64,000 nucleotides of DNA. Origin: Atrina japonica. Its lineage: Eukaryota > Mollusca > Bivalvia > Pterioida > Pinnidae. Position 1 is the stretch's first letter, and each line of letters opens with the position of its first letter. Below are positions 1 to 13,965 of this stretch, one piece after another. The stretch lies in NCBI GenBank assembly GCA_030159075.1, contig BROG01000227.1, forward strand, positions 186,001-250,000, in the 5' to 3' direction. A program made the position numbers and the translations under genes. The notes under the pieces were generated by a model that searched no databases, was not told where the DNA came from, and worked only from the letters and a program-made list of their open reading frames with translations.

Positions 1-370
1 CTCTATCTCTGCAACCGGGTTTTCATGTTTGGAATTCTACTCACCACCATGGAAACATTCATTTTTGGAAACATTCATGACCAAGTGGTTAGGGCGTCAT
101 GCATGAGAGCCAGGCAATCTTATTTTTCATCCTTGACGTTTACCAACACTCGATATATAAGAACAGATAATGCTTACATTTATAACCTGCTGGTATAAAA
201 TATCATATAAAACACTCGATGAAAGCGGTACCTTGTCTAACAAGCTTACCTTCAGTCTTACATGCGACACTCGTCTCCTGTCGTCATCACAATTTGGAAT
301 AGCCAAGAACTTGATTGCAATATTGACCTGGATATTTGAATTAGTCACCCAATATGTGTTTCCATACTAG

Positions 371-421
371 ATCTCTTCATGAGGTATGTTTGTACCAAAC
401 TGCATTGTAAGTCAAGTATAA

Positions 422-489
<68 letters not shown>

Positions 490-528
490 TCATGAGGTAT
501 GTTTGTATCAAATTGCATTGTAAGTCAA

Positions 529-610
<82 letters not shown>
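371..610. repeat. Duplicated 48-bp segment with two (TA)n microsatellites
   Basis: A roughly 48-bp segment beginning ATCTCTTCATGAGG occurs at about 371 and again at about 484, differing at only a few bases. Each copy is followed by a long pure (TA)n tract (about 422-485 and 530-610). The whole unit, flank plus microsatellite, therefore appears duplicated in tandem. Open frames here are only Tyr-Ile repeats and are not coding. Confidence 0.9.
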
Positions 611-613
<3 letters not shown>

Positions 614-1079
614 TAACAGAGACCACCATAGTTGACCTTTTGACCCGATATGCAATCCTACTTTAGATGACATCATAAGCTAACATAATATGAAGTTTTA
701 TTCAGATACGACACCCATAACTCAGGTTATTGTCTGGAAACTATAACGACAGACAGACACACACAACAACAACAAACACTATAATCCCCTCCGGTTTAAC
801 CAGCTGGGTACTAATTAGCACTGAATGTTTTGTTTGTGTTGTGGAAATATTGTTTTACTCTGATTTACTTTTTGTAAAAGAGAAGAGGAAAATATTGACG
901 GAAATCAAATACTACTTCAGTTACTACTTAGAACTAAATAGGATGGAAGAAATTATAAATGTAGGCTCATACGGTTGATTACAAAAGGAAACTGAAATGT
1001 GCTGGTATCTTACAAATATGGGAATCTCAAATTTACAAATTATTATAACACTCCTTAGTAATGAAGGAAGACTTAAAAA

Positions 1080-2665
1080 TGAATGAAAATGACAAAGTTG
1101 GTAAATGTCAAAACATGTTAAAAATTAGTTTGCCAATTTATTCCAAAAAACAGGAATTTTGAATCATGCATCCATAAAATCACTTTGATGCAATTAGTTT
1201 TTCAATCCATGCAGCAGTTCTAGAGAAGATTTTCAAAGACGGGTACCCTCTGAGACCTATTTTGCCTACCCTGGATCCACTTCTGAGTCGATCTGGTGAA
1301 AAAACATAAACTTGTATGGGGAACTTGGATACCGTACTTACTTCCTTTATCCTTCAGCTGTTTTTAAGAACAAGTGTGTGAAGAAATGCTCCCTCCTTCT
1401 TTTTGCAGTTTTAAAAATTCATTAAAGAAATCCAAAAATTACCTTCCAGAAAATTCTTTCAGGAAAGTATTTCTCTACCTAATTACATGTAGAACACTTT
1501 AATTGAATACATCATGATGAATAAATGTAGACAAAATAAAAAAACATCATACAAAAATAAATGAAAATGACAATGTGTAAAAAGACATCAAAAACACATT
1601 ACAAATTTACTTTCCAATATCTACGTAATTTGCAAACTTAAATCACAAATCTACAGTGGAACCTCACCTAAAGACCACCTCGCATTTCAGACCAGAAATG
1701 TTCAGTCTTTTGACAAATATCTTATACGAACATAATCTCATTTAAGAGATCACCTCACAATCAGACCACTTTGAGTGAGTTAGTTAGGTAGTCTTAATAG
1801 CAAGGTTTCACTGTATGTAGATCACTCGGATGAAATTAGCTTTTCAATCCATGCTGCGGTTCTGGGGGAGAAGATTTCTAAAGAGGGGTACCCAAGGGGC
1901 CTCTTTTGTCCCACCCTGGTTCCATCCCCTGGGCCGATCTGGACAAAATGAATAAACTTGGTAGAAGATTATGAGTACTTACTTCCTATAAACTTTCATT
2001 AAAATCCCTTCGGCAGTTTTGGAAAAGAAGTCGAAAATGTGGGAAATTCCCCCTCCATATTTGCAGTCTTAACTAATTCATAAAAATTTTAAAAAATTAA
2101 ATTTCAGCAAAATTCTTCCAGGAAAGCATTTACCTACCAAACCACGGGTAAAACTCATAAAATAAATGCATCATAATGAATAATAGGTGAGAAAATTAAA
2201 GAAATCATACAAAAATGAATGAAAATTACAAAGTCTAAAAAGATGTCAAAAACGTGTCAAAACTTTATTTTCCGATTTTAACGAAATTTACAAACTTCAA
2301 TCATATATCTATGTAGATCCCTCAGATACAGTTAGTTTTCAATTCATGCAGCGGTTATGGAGGAGATGATTTTTAAAGAGGGGTAACACCTGGGGCCTCC
2401 TTTGCCCCACCCTGGATCCACCCCTGGGCCAATCGGGCCGAAATGAAAATACTTGGTAGAGGACCTTGAGTACTTGATTTCTATAATGTTTCATCAAAAT
2501 CCATTCAGCGGTTTTTGAGGTGAATTCGAAAATGTGAAAACAGATGATGGACAAAAAGCGATAAGAAAAGCTCACTTGAACATTCGGTTGAGGTGAGCTA
2601 AGAACAACACAAGGACGGGGAGGATTTAGCTCGAAAGTACCTTCATTAATTTGCATTGACATATC
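1080..2665 (+). repeat. Three tandem-ish copies of a dispersed repeat ending in a GAGC hairpin
   Basis: Three diverged copies (about 1080-1335, 1540-1960 and 2160-2665) share a track of motifs in the same order: ATGAAAATGACAAAGT, then AAAGANGGGTACC, then CCCTGGATCCACCCC, then GGCCGATC. Only the last copy has the 3' end with the inverted motif GCTCACTTGA...TGAGGTGAGCT. A fourth copy lies at 12240-12645. No protein coding is visible. It looks like a non-autonomous dispersed element common in mollusc genomes (recollection, not searched). Confidence 0.7.
1652..1815. repeat. MITE-like element with CAGTGGAACCTC / GAGGTTCCACTG ends
   Basis: The copy starts TACAGTGGAACCTC and ends with the approximate inverse (AAGGTTTCACTGTA), about 164 bp in all. 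The interior contains paired motifs for 'AGACCACCTCGCATT' and 'AGAGATCACCTCAC'. Related copies are at 11847-12011 (downstream of a TA tract) and 13762-13930. Short length, inverted ends and absence of coding fit a MITE. Confidence 0.7.
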
Positions 2666-4467
2666 TTATTATATACATTTTCTCATACTTTAGATTATAA
2701 ACAAATCAATATGCAGACTTAATGTCAAATTCCGGGAAAGTTATTATCAATTTTACATTATCTGCAGAAATCCTTTCATAACCGAGGGAAATAAAAATAA
2801 TGATAATTAAAATAATTTAAAAATCAATGTTTTAATTAAGTAATTAACGGAATTCCGTATGAATTCTTAAGTTTCCTCTGGTCTACAAACATGTGTACCA
2901 TGTGTCACGTGACCCAGAAGCAATATGCCGAGCAGAACAAAAATAACTATATAAAGCCAGTGATTTTCGGCAATCTGAAACGGAAATTGCGTTTTTAAAA
3001 AATCTTTAAAAATTCCAGCAAGAGATAGAATTCATTAAATTGTGAACCAGTGTACTATTTCCGTGTGTTATAAACTTCAATTCTTTGTTTATTTAAATTA
3101 TTTCATCACATATTTTTAGATCAATAACTATTTTATCCCATAGATGTATAAACCTACATGTACACATCGAACGATAAGGGCAATCATTTCCATTGTTGTT
3201 ACAACAGTACTGACTGACATCTGCCGATCTGGTGTTTTCTAAAACAAAAATAGCTTGAATTAGGTTTTCATAATGTTTATTTCACTTTCTGAATATATAT
3301 AAAAAAATTATAATTTATATTAAAATTTCACAATGTACAATCCATCTTAATTTATTACGACATACCGCTCGATTGACAGCTGGTTTTTGTTACCAACACT
3401 AACACGTGTTCACACCTTGACATTTTTGACAGGTAGCTACGGTGGCTGAAGGCACACGTATGTAAAAAGAGGAGACTTCACATTTTAAAAATAAATACAT
3501 CAGCACGGGTTGATATTTCCATGAAATCTTTATGAGGATGGTGATGTTTAATTTTGCAAAGTCTATCAGCATAGTATAGATTACACTAGTGTTGATACAA
3601 TAAATTAAAAGACTATAAAAATAAATATATGTACATGTGGATCTACTTTATAAGTTTATTTAAAGTAAAAACACCAAAAAAAAATACCACAGACTTGTTC
3701 TAAGTTAGGTGGTAAATTCAAGCAAAAATAAGTAATAAGAAACTACCTGTACAATGTCAAACAAAACTTGTTACTTACATGTATATAAGTATAGGCCTAC
3801 AGACTTACAAGTTATTCATCAAATATTTCAAAATCATAAAAACATACAGTGTTGCATATACATATATAAGTTTTATTTAATTCCATATTTAAATCTATCA
3901 TTAAATTGGTGTGGCAGAATATTGAAAGTATGACTATGAGTCTATATTATTAAATATTTTTCATCTAAAGTATGTTTTTAGTTATTTTTTGTTATAAAAA
4001 CAGAAAAAACGGAATTTTCCAAAACTGAAAGCAGAATTGATGCAAATCTGAAACGGAAAATCACTGGCCCTTCCTATACTAGGTGAAACTAACAGGGAAC
4101 AGCAGTATGAGAAAATACGACATTACAAAATGATTGCACCAATTGAAGTAACATGAAACAACAAAAAATAGCAATTTACATTGCTGAGAAATTGACCAAT
4201 GGAATACAATGTATAGCAAAACAGGGTTACAGACTAGGAAGGACTTTCAAGATGGCCACCATGGCTGATATACAAAATATAGGGTTTATACAGATCACGT
4301 TGTTCAATTAACACGATTTCTGATCATTTGGGATTTCCCAAAGTTATTTGGGCTATCTGTCAAAAATGTCTCATTGTAAGGTACAGTCATGGAACTCGAT
4401 AAGTGTTTAAAGAAACTTAGTTTTCCGTAAAATATTTCTTATAACTGAAAATATTTCTCACTAAAAA
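2666..4467. other. AT-rich intergenic stretch, no gene recognised
   Basis: I see no open frame of protein-like composition and no splice-framed exon. The stretch is AT-rich with simple poly-A/T and ATATAT patches. The phrase 'ATCTGAAACGGAAA' occurs twice (about 2975 and 4050), bracketing about 1.1 kb, which may mark the ends of an old insertion. Confidence 0.5.
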
Positions 4468-4905
4468 GTTATTGATCCGATATGCCAGGGCGTGTACAAC
4501 ATATGAAGATTTCATATACAGAGGTATACTACTCACTGACAAATTATTGACACACGGATATCGAAAACCGCGTTTAATGTCAACGTTTCGCAAATTTTAC
4601 GGTCAGTATAATAATCTTGTTTGCGACTACTCTGTTTCACTAAGTGAAATGTTGAGTTGCCTTTTCGTTGGCGGTTGTTGAGACGTCTGTACCAATCGTG
4701 ACGACGATACACTCCTCACGTATTTAAATGGATTTGACTGAGGACTCACGGCGGGTGTGACCGGCCGACAGGGGATGTTTACTCCTCCAAGGCACCTGAT
4801 CCCACCTCTTGGTTTCCAGAGGTCCGTGTTTGTCCATTTTTACCGGATTTGTATCTATGTCCTGTACATTCTATTGATTTATACTTTGGTATCTGAGATT
4901 TGTTT
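4468..4905 (+). mobile_element. Fragment of a retroelement ORF end plus 3' tail (dispersed family C)
   Basis: Positions 4472-4681 encode a 69-residue frame with the motif FRKFYGQYNNLVCDY, which resembles the C-terminal tail I associate with RT-encoding elements of bivalves. It is followed by a non-coding tail containing GGCGGGTGTGACCGG, GCACCTGATCCCACCTC and CAGAGGTCCGTGTTTG and ending CTTTGGTATCTGAGAT. The same ORF end plus tail recurs, broken, at 51686-52105; tail-only copies occur at about 39965-40145, 44000-44090, 51475-51605 (minus) and 63815-63975 (minus), and an ORF-end copy at 57465-57600 (minus). The family assignment to a specific clade is unproven. Confidence 0.6.
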
Positions 4906-6224
4906 ATATTCTATGGAAATATGAATACCAAACAATGTTTTAAATTGACTTTCTGTTTTTGTAGAATTCAGTCCACATGCCTTATCTCAGTAGATTATTA
5001 TTACATGGATGTTCATGTGACATCAGATTTTTTTTTCAAAAACTGTATAGTAAATATCCTGAAACAGCCCTGATGACTAAAATTCTATAAAAATGTAAGA
5101 GGCTATAAACATTAAAAACATATCATTCGAAGCACCATGGATAAAAGAGAATCACTGCAAAATTTCAACCATATTAGGTCAATTGAAATTTTAACTAAAA
5201 TGTTACTCATTGTCAAAACTGTGTGTACTGTACCACCTCTTATCTTTTCCAGTTCAGGGTTCCATCGACGAACAAAATCTCTGTACAACATTTGATGACT
5301 ACTGCATATCTAGAAAGTTTTACCAAACTATGGTACGGTTTACCATATCCATCCAAAGATGAGAGAGTGAATTTAAAGTGAATTGAAAGTGAAATTTTCA
5401 AGCTAACTAACTGAAGCATGGACATACATGCCATCTATGAGACTTTGGTGATTAAGGGCAAATTCAACACGGGGCAAATACGTTTTCTGTCGTAAAACGG
5501 AGAAAATAACCAGGGGCAAACATTTCCAGGTGTACTGAAACTTGGTTAATGTACACATTATATGAGCAGTTAGGGCAGCTGGGTTATGGTTTCTCTTGTC
5601 CTATTCATATTAAGGTAAGGGCAGATAACTTCAATCTCAGTCATATACCAGGTGGTCGAATTAAGCAGTACACAGTTGGTTTTGTTGGTAAAAAATTGCT
5701 AGTTACATGACAAATTCAGTTTCACTAATCCCAATGGTACGACAAATTACCCAATTGTCACATATATTTACCGAATTGGTACCAGATTACCGAATCGGTA
5801 GTTTTAGTAAGTTATATATATATTTTTATATATTTTTATGAGTAAAAGTAACTGATTATCATAGTCCGAATTGAAAAAATAATTTAATGGATTGATTAGG
5901 TAATTCTGGTGTTCAATGCTTATTATTTTATTTTTTCTACTAGTCTATTGACCAGCTGAAGAACAACCTTGACTAGTTTGCTTCAAAAGTTGCTAGTCTT
6001 GGACTGGCGGACTACCTCATATTTTGAACCCTGTATAGAGTCGCATTGCTTAGCAGGTTGATATCAAAAAGAAATATCACATGCCAAATAATATATGGTG
6101 ACCTCTAATCTGATCACCTGACTGTTTGAATGCCAACTGTAATGTACATGATCAATCTGAGATAATATCAACACAAATTTTGTATAAAGAATATCTCTTT
6201 GACTTGATTTTTTGTTTTACGCCA

Positions 6225-6402
6225 TACTCAACAATCTTTCAGTCATATGATGGTTACCCAGGTAAAGACCACCAACCTTCCGCAGGTAAACTGGCTAACT
6301 TTCCCACATAATTCGAAACGACCCTAGCAGGATTCAAACCAGAGGTGAGAGGCCTTGTGATTTAAAGTGCAATGCTCTAACCACTCGGCCACAGAGGCCC
6401 CC
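6225..6402 (-). mobile_element. tRNA-Leu-like SINE
   Basis: Read on the minus strand, the head has an RNA polymerase III A box (TGGCCGAGTGGTTAGAGC) and B box (GGTTTGAATCC) spaced as in a tRNA, followed by a non-tRNA body. Related copies are at 11365-11577 and 49565-49800 (both minus), with a head fragment at about 6578-6625. The tRNA-Leu likeness comes from the TGGCCGAGTGGTTA run. Confidence 0.75.
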
Positions 6403-6790
6403 TCTTTGAATACACTGAACTGGTAAAATAAAATAAACAGTGAAAATCCGCACACCTTGAAAATCATTGCTAACCACGACTTTGCGGAGGAGAAAAACTT
6501 CGTCACAATGTAGAGGCACTCATGACAATTGATCCGTTTCCAGCATGGCTTGGACATGAACTAATTAGAAGTGAAAGATGTCGTGGTTCAAAGCACAATG
6601 CCCTAATTACTTGGCCACAGAAAAACATGATGCAACTTCGAAATATGAAGAAGCTGTGCCAATGAACCAAGATGTGTGTGCCATGTCAAATTTTTATTGC
6701 ATTTTTACAAACAAGTTCTATAACTCTGTAATTGCAAAAGTCAAAATCGTAAGAATCATAAGGTATCTAGTCAACCAAACATTATGTACA

Positions 6791-6979
6791 TACAGTGGAA
6801 TCTTGTAATGTCAAAATCAGATGAGTCAAATTCCGGATATGTCAAAATGGAAAGCCCGGTCCTAATATTTATGGGTAGAATGATATATCAATTAAAATTT
6901 TCTGTTATCTCGAATTCCAAATATCTCGAAGTAATAGGGGCAGTCCTGTGAGTTTCGAGATAACGAGATACCGCTGTAA
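6791..6979. repeat. MITE-like element with TACAGTGGAAT / ACCGCTGTA ends
   Basis: The segment begins TACAGTGGAATCTTG and ends CGAGATACCGCTGTA, an imperfect inverted pair, and has an internal TATCTCGAATTCC motif. Related sequence without clear ends is present at about 52630-52790. No coding is visible. Confidence 0.55.
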
Positions 6980-9900
6980 TTCAAAAGAGTGATGAAAGCA
7001 AGCTTCAATTATTGTCAAAACATGTCAATTTTTTTTAATCAAATTATAACAAATTTAGTCTCACGACTCTGTGACAGCAAAAGTCAAAATCATAAAGATT
7101 AAAAGGTGCCTAGCCTTTATGGAAAAAACACATGATTTATTGTAAGAAAAGAACATGCCCATTACTACGTAATAGCAAGAGTGAAATTCGCCAAAATCAA
7201 AAGTTGCCTAGTTATCTTTAAACAAAAAACATTTTGTAAAAGTTTTTGAAAGATTTGTAAAGCAAACTCAAGTCATTGAAAGAGTCAAGCACAGACTAAT
7301 GGAATGAAAGACAGATGGAAGGAAAATGGTTTACCATTATACTTCCGTCAAAAAACAGACATAAAAATTATAAAAAATGTTCAAGCTAAATTCTTAACAA
7401 AAATGTTAAAGGCCCATTTACCGGCGATTTACGATCAGAAAGGTTGTTAGTTTTTATTAAAATGGCAATTTACTTTGCAAAATGTTTATATAAAGTTATT
7501 ATCTTCCCATTAATTATGCTTCAGAGTGATTCTCTGTTTTCTAGTAATCTGAGACTGAATATTAAAAATAACGACAATAAATAAAAACGGAATTGCGTAA
7601 TATTCAAGGCAACCTCAGATGGATAAGTTCAACATATAGGTAATTGTCATCTCGTATCCATCACAACTCGTACCTAAGTGAATTGGTTGACTCATGTCCA
7701 TTGATTATTTGATTGTAGAATTATTTACAAAGGTATACATGTATTAAATTACCATAATGCCATTTGGTTATGAATTAACATCCAACTATCTGTGGAAACG
7801 AATTGGCTTCAGAAGTACTTCGCTGACAGAGGTATTGTCCACTTCACAAAACGTGATAGGTGGATTGACCTTTTGATTATCTTGCGGATGATTCTACTCA
7901 TTTTGGGGTAAAAACAATTTGTATGGAAAAAAACTTTATATTCCCCACTGGATACTAGTAGGTAGGATAACAAAAGAGAACGATTATTCTTGTCCGTCTA
8001 AATTTAATGTCGCTATTCTTTATTACCTAAAATTTTAACGTGTCCGGGTCAAGAAATGGTTCCCAACACTACATCTCGCAAGGTTATATAGATAAAAGGT
8101 AAAGGGGTTGTTACAATTTTCGAGCATTTTGCGATCTGATTTTGGTTTCGAAAACAAAGAAATTTAGAACCCTCGAATGTGCATAGATGTTTATATAGAT
8201 GAGCGCCCCCATAGACGTAAAACCACGGTCCCGAATCGCTATGCACTTGCCTACCCATGGTATCATGTATCCGAAATCACTCGTAGCTTATGCATATTTA
8301 TAAAGGAGTAAGGTAAGTGTTCAATTTATCCAATCACAGTAGTTGTGATCAGCAATGGAAGTTATCGCGAAGTCTGTTGATCTACTACAATTCTGAAATT
8401 GTTTAATAGCCTCAATCTGATTAGCTGATGAATGCGAGACCACCGTTTACTCACGTTGGTTGAGGCTTCATAAATAATAAAATCATGAATGAATGATTTT
8501 AGGCACAGGTAGGAAAGAGCATAGCGAATCTTGACCGTGGTTTTACGACGATAGGGCTACCTATACTGTTTGTTTACAGTTTACATGGCAAATTTAGGAA
8601 TCACTATGTCCGATTTTTCAGTTGTTTATATGACAGGAGAAAATTGTTGTGTCAATCAGAAGTTGTTTTAGAGGAACCTTTAAATTACATACTATTAGTA
8701 AGATTGTCATTGCACGTTGTGAACTTCTTATGCCATCGAAAATGTTGTAATTTTCAATCCAAATTGCACTGCTTGCAAACACCAAACAACTGATATGTAT
8801 ATAGCTATAATTTCAGCCTACTAAAACACGTGTAACTTGTACGACATGGTCATTATTAACTGTTGAATATATATTTTTTTTCTATTGTGAAAATATACTT
8901 GGGTTATTTTTCTATTGTAGAAAATCCTGTGTCATTTTTCTATGGTGAAAAATATTACTGTGCCATTTCTAGATCCGTAGAAAAAGTTATCTGGAAAACG
9001 GGTAATTTTTCCTACTGATATGGGTCAATAGACCTTGTGGAGTTGATTCTTTCTGTTTCCGTTTGTCATAATGGTATGCAACTTCAGAGAACTTCCTGTT
9101 TAACATCTTATCTTATATATATATATGACCTGGAATCTAGATATCATGCAGTGCTAGACGCCAGATGTGCAAAGCAGCCTACAAGGAAGTGATGGCACTT
9201 GTAGTCATTACAAGAAAGGATTCCAACATCTATCAACAATTAAAGGAGAAGAAGTGAGACACAATATCATTGACCGTTGTCAATGTTAATATTAGGGAAC
9301 AGGAAGGGATCTTGTCCAACATTCTGTTGAGATCACATGATATGAACACTAACTATTCTGACAAAACTGTACAGAATGGAACAAACCAAAAAAAGGGTAT
9401 TCATGGTTCCTACATAGAAAAATGATCGAGACCGGAGACTTGTTCTATGTGCTTGAGAACTAAGTCATTGATGTACCATAATTCCTATGTTATTGTGTAC
9501 AAATTAGTAAAAAGATGGGTACGACTCTTCCAATTCTTTTGGTTACAAGTCAGTCAACCATAGGTATGACTTAGCCAAAGAGGATCCGAGTTGCGATAGG
9601 CACGAATAGGGATGGGTCCGAGTTAACCAACATTCCAAAAAGACGTAAACAAATTGCCATACAGGTAGCATACAAACAGAACACAAAAAATAACAGGAAA
9701 AGAAGAGAGATAGAATCGATAAAGAAATTGTGCTGTTCGTTTAGGAACAGAAATAGAGTGTTGAAATGATTTGAGGAAGTAAATGAAGCTGAAAACAAAT
9801 TAATAATTTGCCACCCTTCTTTGAATTTCCACTGAAGCAACCTCAATCTGTCAAGACTATTTATATAACACTTCTGTTCAATCGTGGAGTCTCAAACTGG

Positions 9901-10301
9901 TCGGAGAATACCAATACATTCTTTTGTTTTTATTTGTTTAACTTGAAAGTGATAAAAGTATATGTATAGAAATACAATATTTTTATTTAGAAAAATGAAT
10001 AATTGCAGTTTCCGATGAAATACTTCCCATAATTTGATATATAATCATGTTTGACATGCTTTCCGTATCAATGTAACAGCAGTGAATGGTACATGTGCTA
10101 ATTAGGGGTGTTGGTATCACGTTGTTATCATTTTCTGACTAACTGCAGTGTATGTGTGCACTAGTTTTGATCAGTATGTCTTTAAATTGTATAATATGTG
10201 AATTGGAGAACTTTTTAAGATATTTATGTAAATCAATGTTAGCCAGTCATGGGCCTTTAAGGATTTAGCTTGAACAATTTTGTAACCTGAAGAATACCAA
10301 C
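6980..10301. other. Intergenic stretch without a supported gene
   Basis: No exon with splice sites and protein-like composition was found. Content is AT-rich unique sequence with short repeats, for example the thrice-repeated 'TCTATTGT/GGTGAAAA' phrase at 8880-8960. The open frames of 60-90 codons on either strand have no recognisable motifs. Confidence 0.5.
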
Positions 10302-11364
10302 CTCTGGATCATAGTACAATCCTTGTTTCACCATGTTGAATTTCCTGTTCTCTCTTGGGTCATTGTCAATACCCACACTGTAGAGCCAGTTGCCATAGTT
10401 ACTACATACATCATGATCAATCTAAACCCAAAAAGAAAAAAAATATAAGATAAAAAAAACTTATATTAGTTATCATTTTCATGATTTTTAATTTTTTTAT
10501 CATTCTAAAAAGTACAAACATAGGTCAAAATTGAAAGATATAAATAGAAATCTACAATTTGTCATAAATGGAAAAATTGACACAGGATTGTGCAAATTCA
10601 CTAATTTTGTTACAATAAAATCAACTGGTGTGTGAGATGGAAAACTTTTTTTTTTCGCTGATGGGGAAATCAGTGAACAACATACACTATATAATGTACA
10701 CACACGTGCCAAAAGTATATCACTTAATATCATTTTGCATATTTTTTTTTATGTTAAATCAATTTTTTTATTGTCCCGATATATATACATGTATGTATAT
10801 ATATACATGTATATATATTGAAATTTTGTAAATTTTAGCAAATTTGTGTGTAAGTCTAATACCTAAGACTATATTTTCTAAATTGGTTTGCAATGTGTAG
10901 ATTTTGTTTTAAATTTACAAGTGACAAACGAAATTTGTTCCCGCATTACCTTCTTTGATAATAGTAAAATTTGTTGCTTCTAAAAAATAAAGCTTCAAAG
11001 AAATATCAAACCAAAACCAGATGAAAATAGTAATATTTTCTTCCAAATATATGAAATTTGGAATGAAACCATTAATCCGTGTGTTACAGGAAAACAGGTT
11101 CATTTAACACAGAAACAGTGGAGAATGGCACTAACTCACGAACCACTAAAACCAATGGACACTTCTGTAAATCAATGTTAGATCAGTCCAAATGTGTCTT
11201 TAGGGGTGAGTGAGTTTATTGGCATTTTTAATGTTACTGCCCAAAACTGAATACCGATCAAACTGGAATGAAAATATTCTTTAAATAAACGATATTTTGT
11301 CCTTAATCCTGTAGTTCCTGTACAAATTTCAATTCGAATGGTGAATACACTCAACAGTTTTTAC

Positions 11365-11577
11365 ATTTATATGGTGGTGGCCAGTTATTAATGGTGGAGG
11401 AGAGAACCCAGTTACAATGTACTTGGGAAGAGATCATCGGTCTACTGCAACTGAACTGGCAAAATTTCTCACAAAAATCAGCTTAGGTTCCAGTGGGGCT
11501 CGAATCTGTGCTGACCAGAAAGACCTTGTGGTTCAAAGTCCAATGCTCTAACCACTTGGTAATGGAGGCTCCCAGTT
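11365..11577 (-). mobile_element. tRNA-Leu-like SINE, second copy
   Basis: Minus-strand head with a degraded A box (CCAAGTGGTTAGAGCATTGG) and a body containing ACTGGCAAAATTTCTCACAAAAATC, shared with the copy at 49565-49800. The B box is partly eroded (GGCTCGAATC on the plus strand of the body). Confidence 0.6.
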
Positions 11578-11776
11578 CTGTATGATGTATGAGTTCTTAA
11601 GAACCTTATTATCCACTACTTCACTCATCAATCCCCGAAAAACAATGGACTCTTCTTTATATCAATGCAGACGAGTCCACATGTGTCTTTAGGGGTAAAT
11701 GGATTAAATTAACAGGCTGAGGAAATTGTAAATTTAGCAACTTCTTGTACAGGTAGTTTTATTTGGACAGTACTAG

Positions 11777-11779
<3 letters not shown>

Positions 11780-11846
<67 letters not shown>
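11780..11846. repeat. (TA)n microsatellite
   Basis: Uninterrupted TA dinucleotides directly abutting the MITE-like element at 11847. Confidence 0.95.
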
Positions 11847-11851
<5 letters not shown>

Positions 11852-12011
11852 TGAAACCTCATCAAAAGACCACCTCGCATTTAAGACCACAAATTATCAT
11901 TCTCTTGATAAATATCTATTAAGTACAGAACCTCACTTAAGAGACCACCTCACAAATCAGACCACTGTGAGTCAGTCAATTAGGTGGTCTTAATAGCGGG
12001 GTTCTACTGTA
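11847..12011. repeat. MITE-like element, second copy of the CAGTGGAACCTC family
   Basis: Starts TACAGTGAAACCTCATC and ends GGGGTTCTACTGTA; the interior matches the copy at 1652-1815 phrase by phrase. Insertion is next to a TA tract, suggesting a TA-rich target. Confidence 0.7.
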
Positions 12012-12239
12012 CTTGGTACAACAGAATGACCTTATAACCATTTACATACCAACTGAGATTCAAACCACTCCACACCCAGTCCAAGTGCAGCTGTGGATCT
12101 TTGGTTAAAAAGCTAGCAACACTCTGGAAAGTAATATGAAAATAGTAAATATCACCTAATAACCAATATCATATGGTCATGACATAGATATGTAACTGTA
12201 CATGTCTCATATACCACGAGTCATCTCAGGGGAGATAAT

Positions 12240-12645
12240 CCAGGAAATCATGCAAAAATGAATGAAAATGACAAATTCTGAAAAGACCTCAAAAACGCCT
12301 AAAAAATTAACATTCGGATTACAATGAAAAATATAAATTCGAATCATACATCCATGTACATCACTCAGAAACAATCTGTTTTTCAATTCATGCAGTTGTT
12401 CCGGAGATTTTTAAAGAGGGGTACCTTCTGGGACCTAATCAGCCTCACCCTGGATCCACCCCTTGGCCAATTAGGCTGAAAACTACAAATTTGATTAAGG
12501 ACCTTGGGCATTTGCTTCCTGTCAAGTTTCATCGAAATCCCTTTGGTGGTTTCAGGGAAGAAGTTGAAAATATGAAAAGTTTATGGACAGACTGGGAGTG
12601 ATCACAACAGCTCACTTGAGCCTTCGGCTCAAGGGACCTATAAAG
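12240..12645 (+). repeat. Fourth copy of the GAGC-hairpin dispersed repeat
   Basis: Same motif order as 1080-2665 and a well-kept 3' hairpin (GCTCACTTGAGCCTTCGGCTCAAG). It lies in the stretch between two cryptochrome-like exons. Confidence 0.7.
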
Positions 12646-13761
12646 GTTGTTTATTTCTCAAAAGAGTTTTATATCCAAGCTATTCTAACAGTGATTTTCA
12701 TAGAGTGGTCGCATAAGAGAGATGGTATCTCAGTTTTGGATTTGCTTGTATGTAGACTTGTTAGCTGTTCACTGCTCCTCGTATTGCTTAATTTCCCAGT
12801 AAATCTTACGTGGAGACAAGCTTCCTAAAGTCTGAAAAGTCTGAAGTCTGAAAAGAGCATATCCTTTTGAACTGATGCAAATTACAACAAATTAAAAAAA
12901 ATCCAAAATGTTGTGACCAATCCTGGATCTTTCCTTGCTCATCTGACATTATACTCACACAGAAAGAAAAAGACACTGGAAATTAGAATCAAATAAGGTC
13001 ATTGATAACTACACAGGTGAAAAAAGTAAATTTGTTTTTTTCTTCTTCTTCTTTTTCTTTTGATTTTGTTAGCTGGTTGTTTCTTTCCTGAATTTAATAC
13101 ATCATGGTAGCTTGGTCAGTCAGAGTACAATGGGATCTTTATAAACAGACCACCGAATCTGCTACTGAAAAGTGGTCTCTCAAGAAATGTGGTCAAGATT
13201 TATCGAGAAGATCATTTAACCGAGAATGTGGTCGCCCAAGAAAAGTTTCACAGAATATTGGTCATAGATGATAAAATAATCATCCATCTGGAAAGCAGCA
13301 GAATGCACAACAATATGCATTGACAATGGAATCACATCGTGCATGCATCCATAATCTTTATTACATAACTGCACATGACAACACATTCATCAATTCATAT
13401 GCAGAGTCCTGTGTCAACCTACACACATAAGAATTACTATGTGGTGTAAGGGAGACAACTCAGGTCAAACCTGACAATGTCTGTAATGTTAGAGAGAGAC
13501 AACTAAATACCCATGAATTTGATTGGCTGAAAAAGAGTAGGGAAAGCATTTGATTGGTGTTTGTGGTACTAATGAACATTTTTTTTTTATATTTTAACAC
13601 AGTAGAGTAATGTACTAAGAATATAAAAAATGTTAACACAGAGTACGTTTTATTTTAATAATTTATGCATCTAAAGCCATAGGCCATAAGAAGATCTGAA
13701 TTCAAACAATATTGTTCAGGAACTATGAAACTGCTTGAAAGGTGGGGTAGAGGGGTTGATA

Positions 13762-13930
13762 TACAGTGGAACCTCACTATCACGGCCTCTTTTCTGAAGG
13801 ACTCAAAGTGGTCTGATTTGTGAGATAGTCTCTTAAGTGAGGTTTTGTGCTAATACAATTGTTTACCTAGAGACTGGAAATTTTTGGTCTTAAATGTGAG
13901 CTGGCCTCCTAAGTGAGGTGGTCCATTGAT
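13762..13930. repeat. MITE-like element, third copy (rearranged)
   Basis: Begins TACAGTGGAACCTCACTATC, then carries the interior phrases of the family in inverted orientation (AAGTGGTCTGATTTGTGAG, TCTTAAGTGAGG). It may be two head-to-head fragments. Confidence 0.5.
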
Positions 13931-13965
13931 ATGACAGAAAACAAGATCTTCAAGCAATGTGTGTG

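Noticed and set aside
377..676. Open frame of Tyr-Ile repeats
   Set aside because: Pure translation of the (TA)n tracts; the same holds for frames at 11763-11993, 37253-37519, 56143-56440, 58823-59206 and 61954-62185.
6324..6557. Minus-strand frames containing VAEWLEHCTLNHK
   Set aside because: This is a translated SINE head (A box GTGGCCGAGTGG), not a coding exon.
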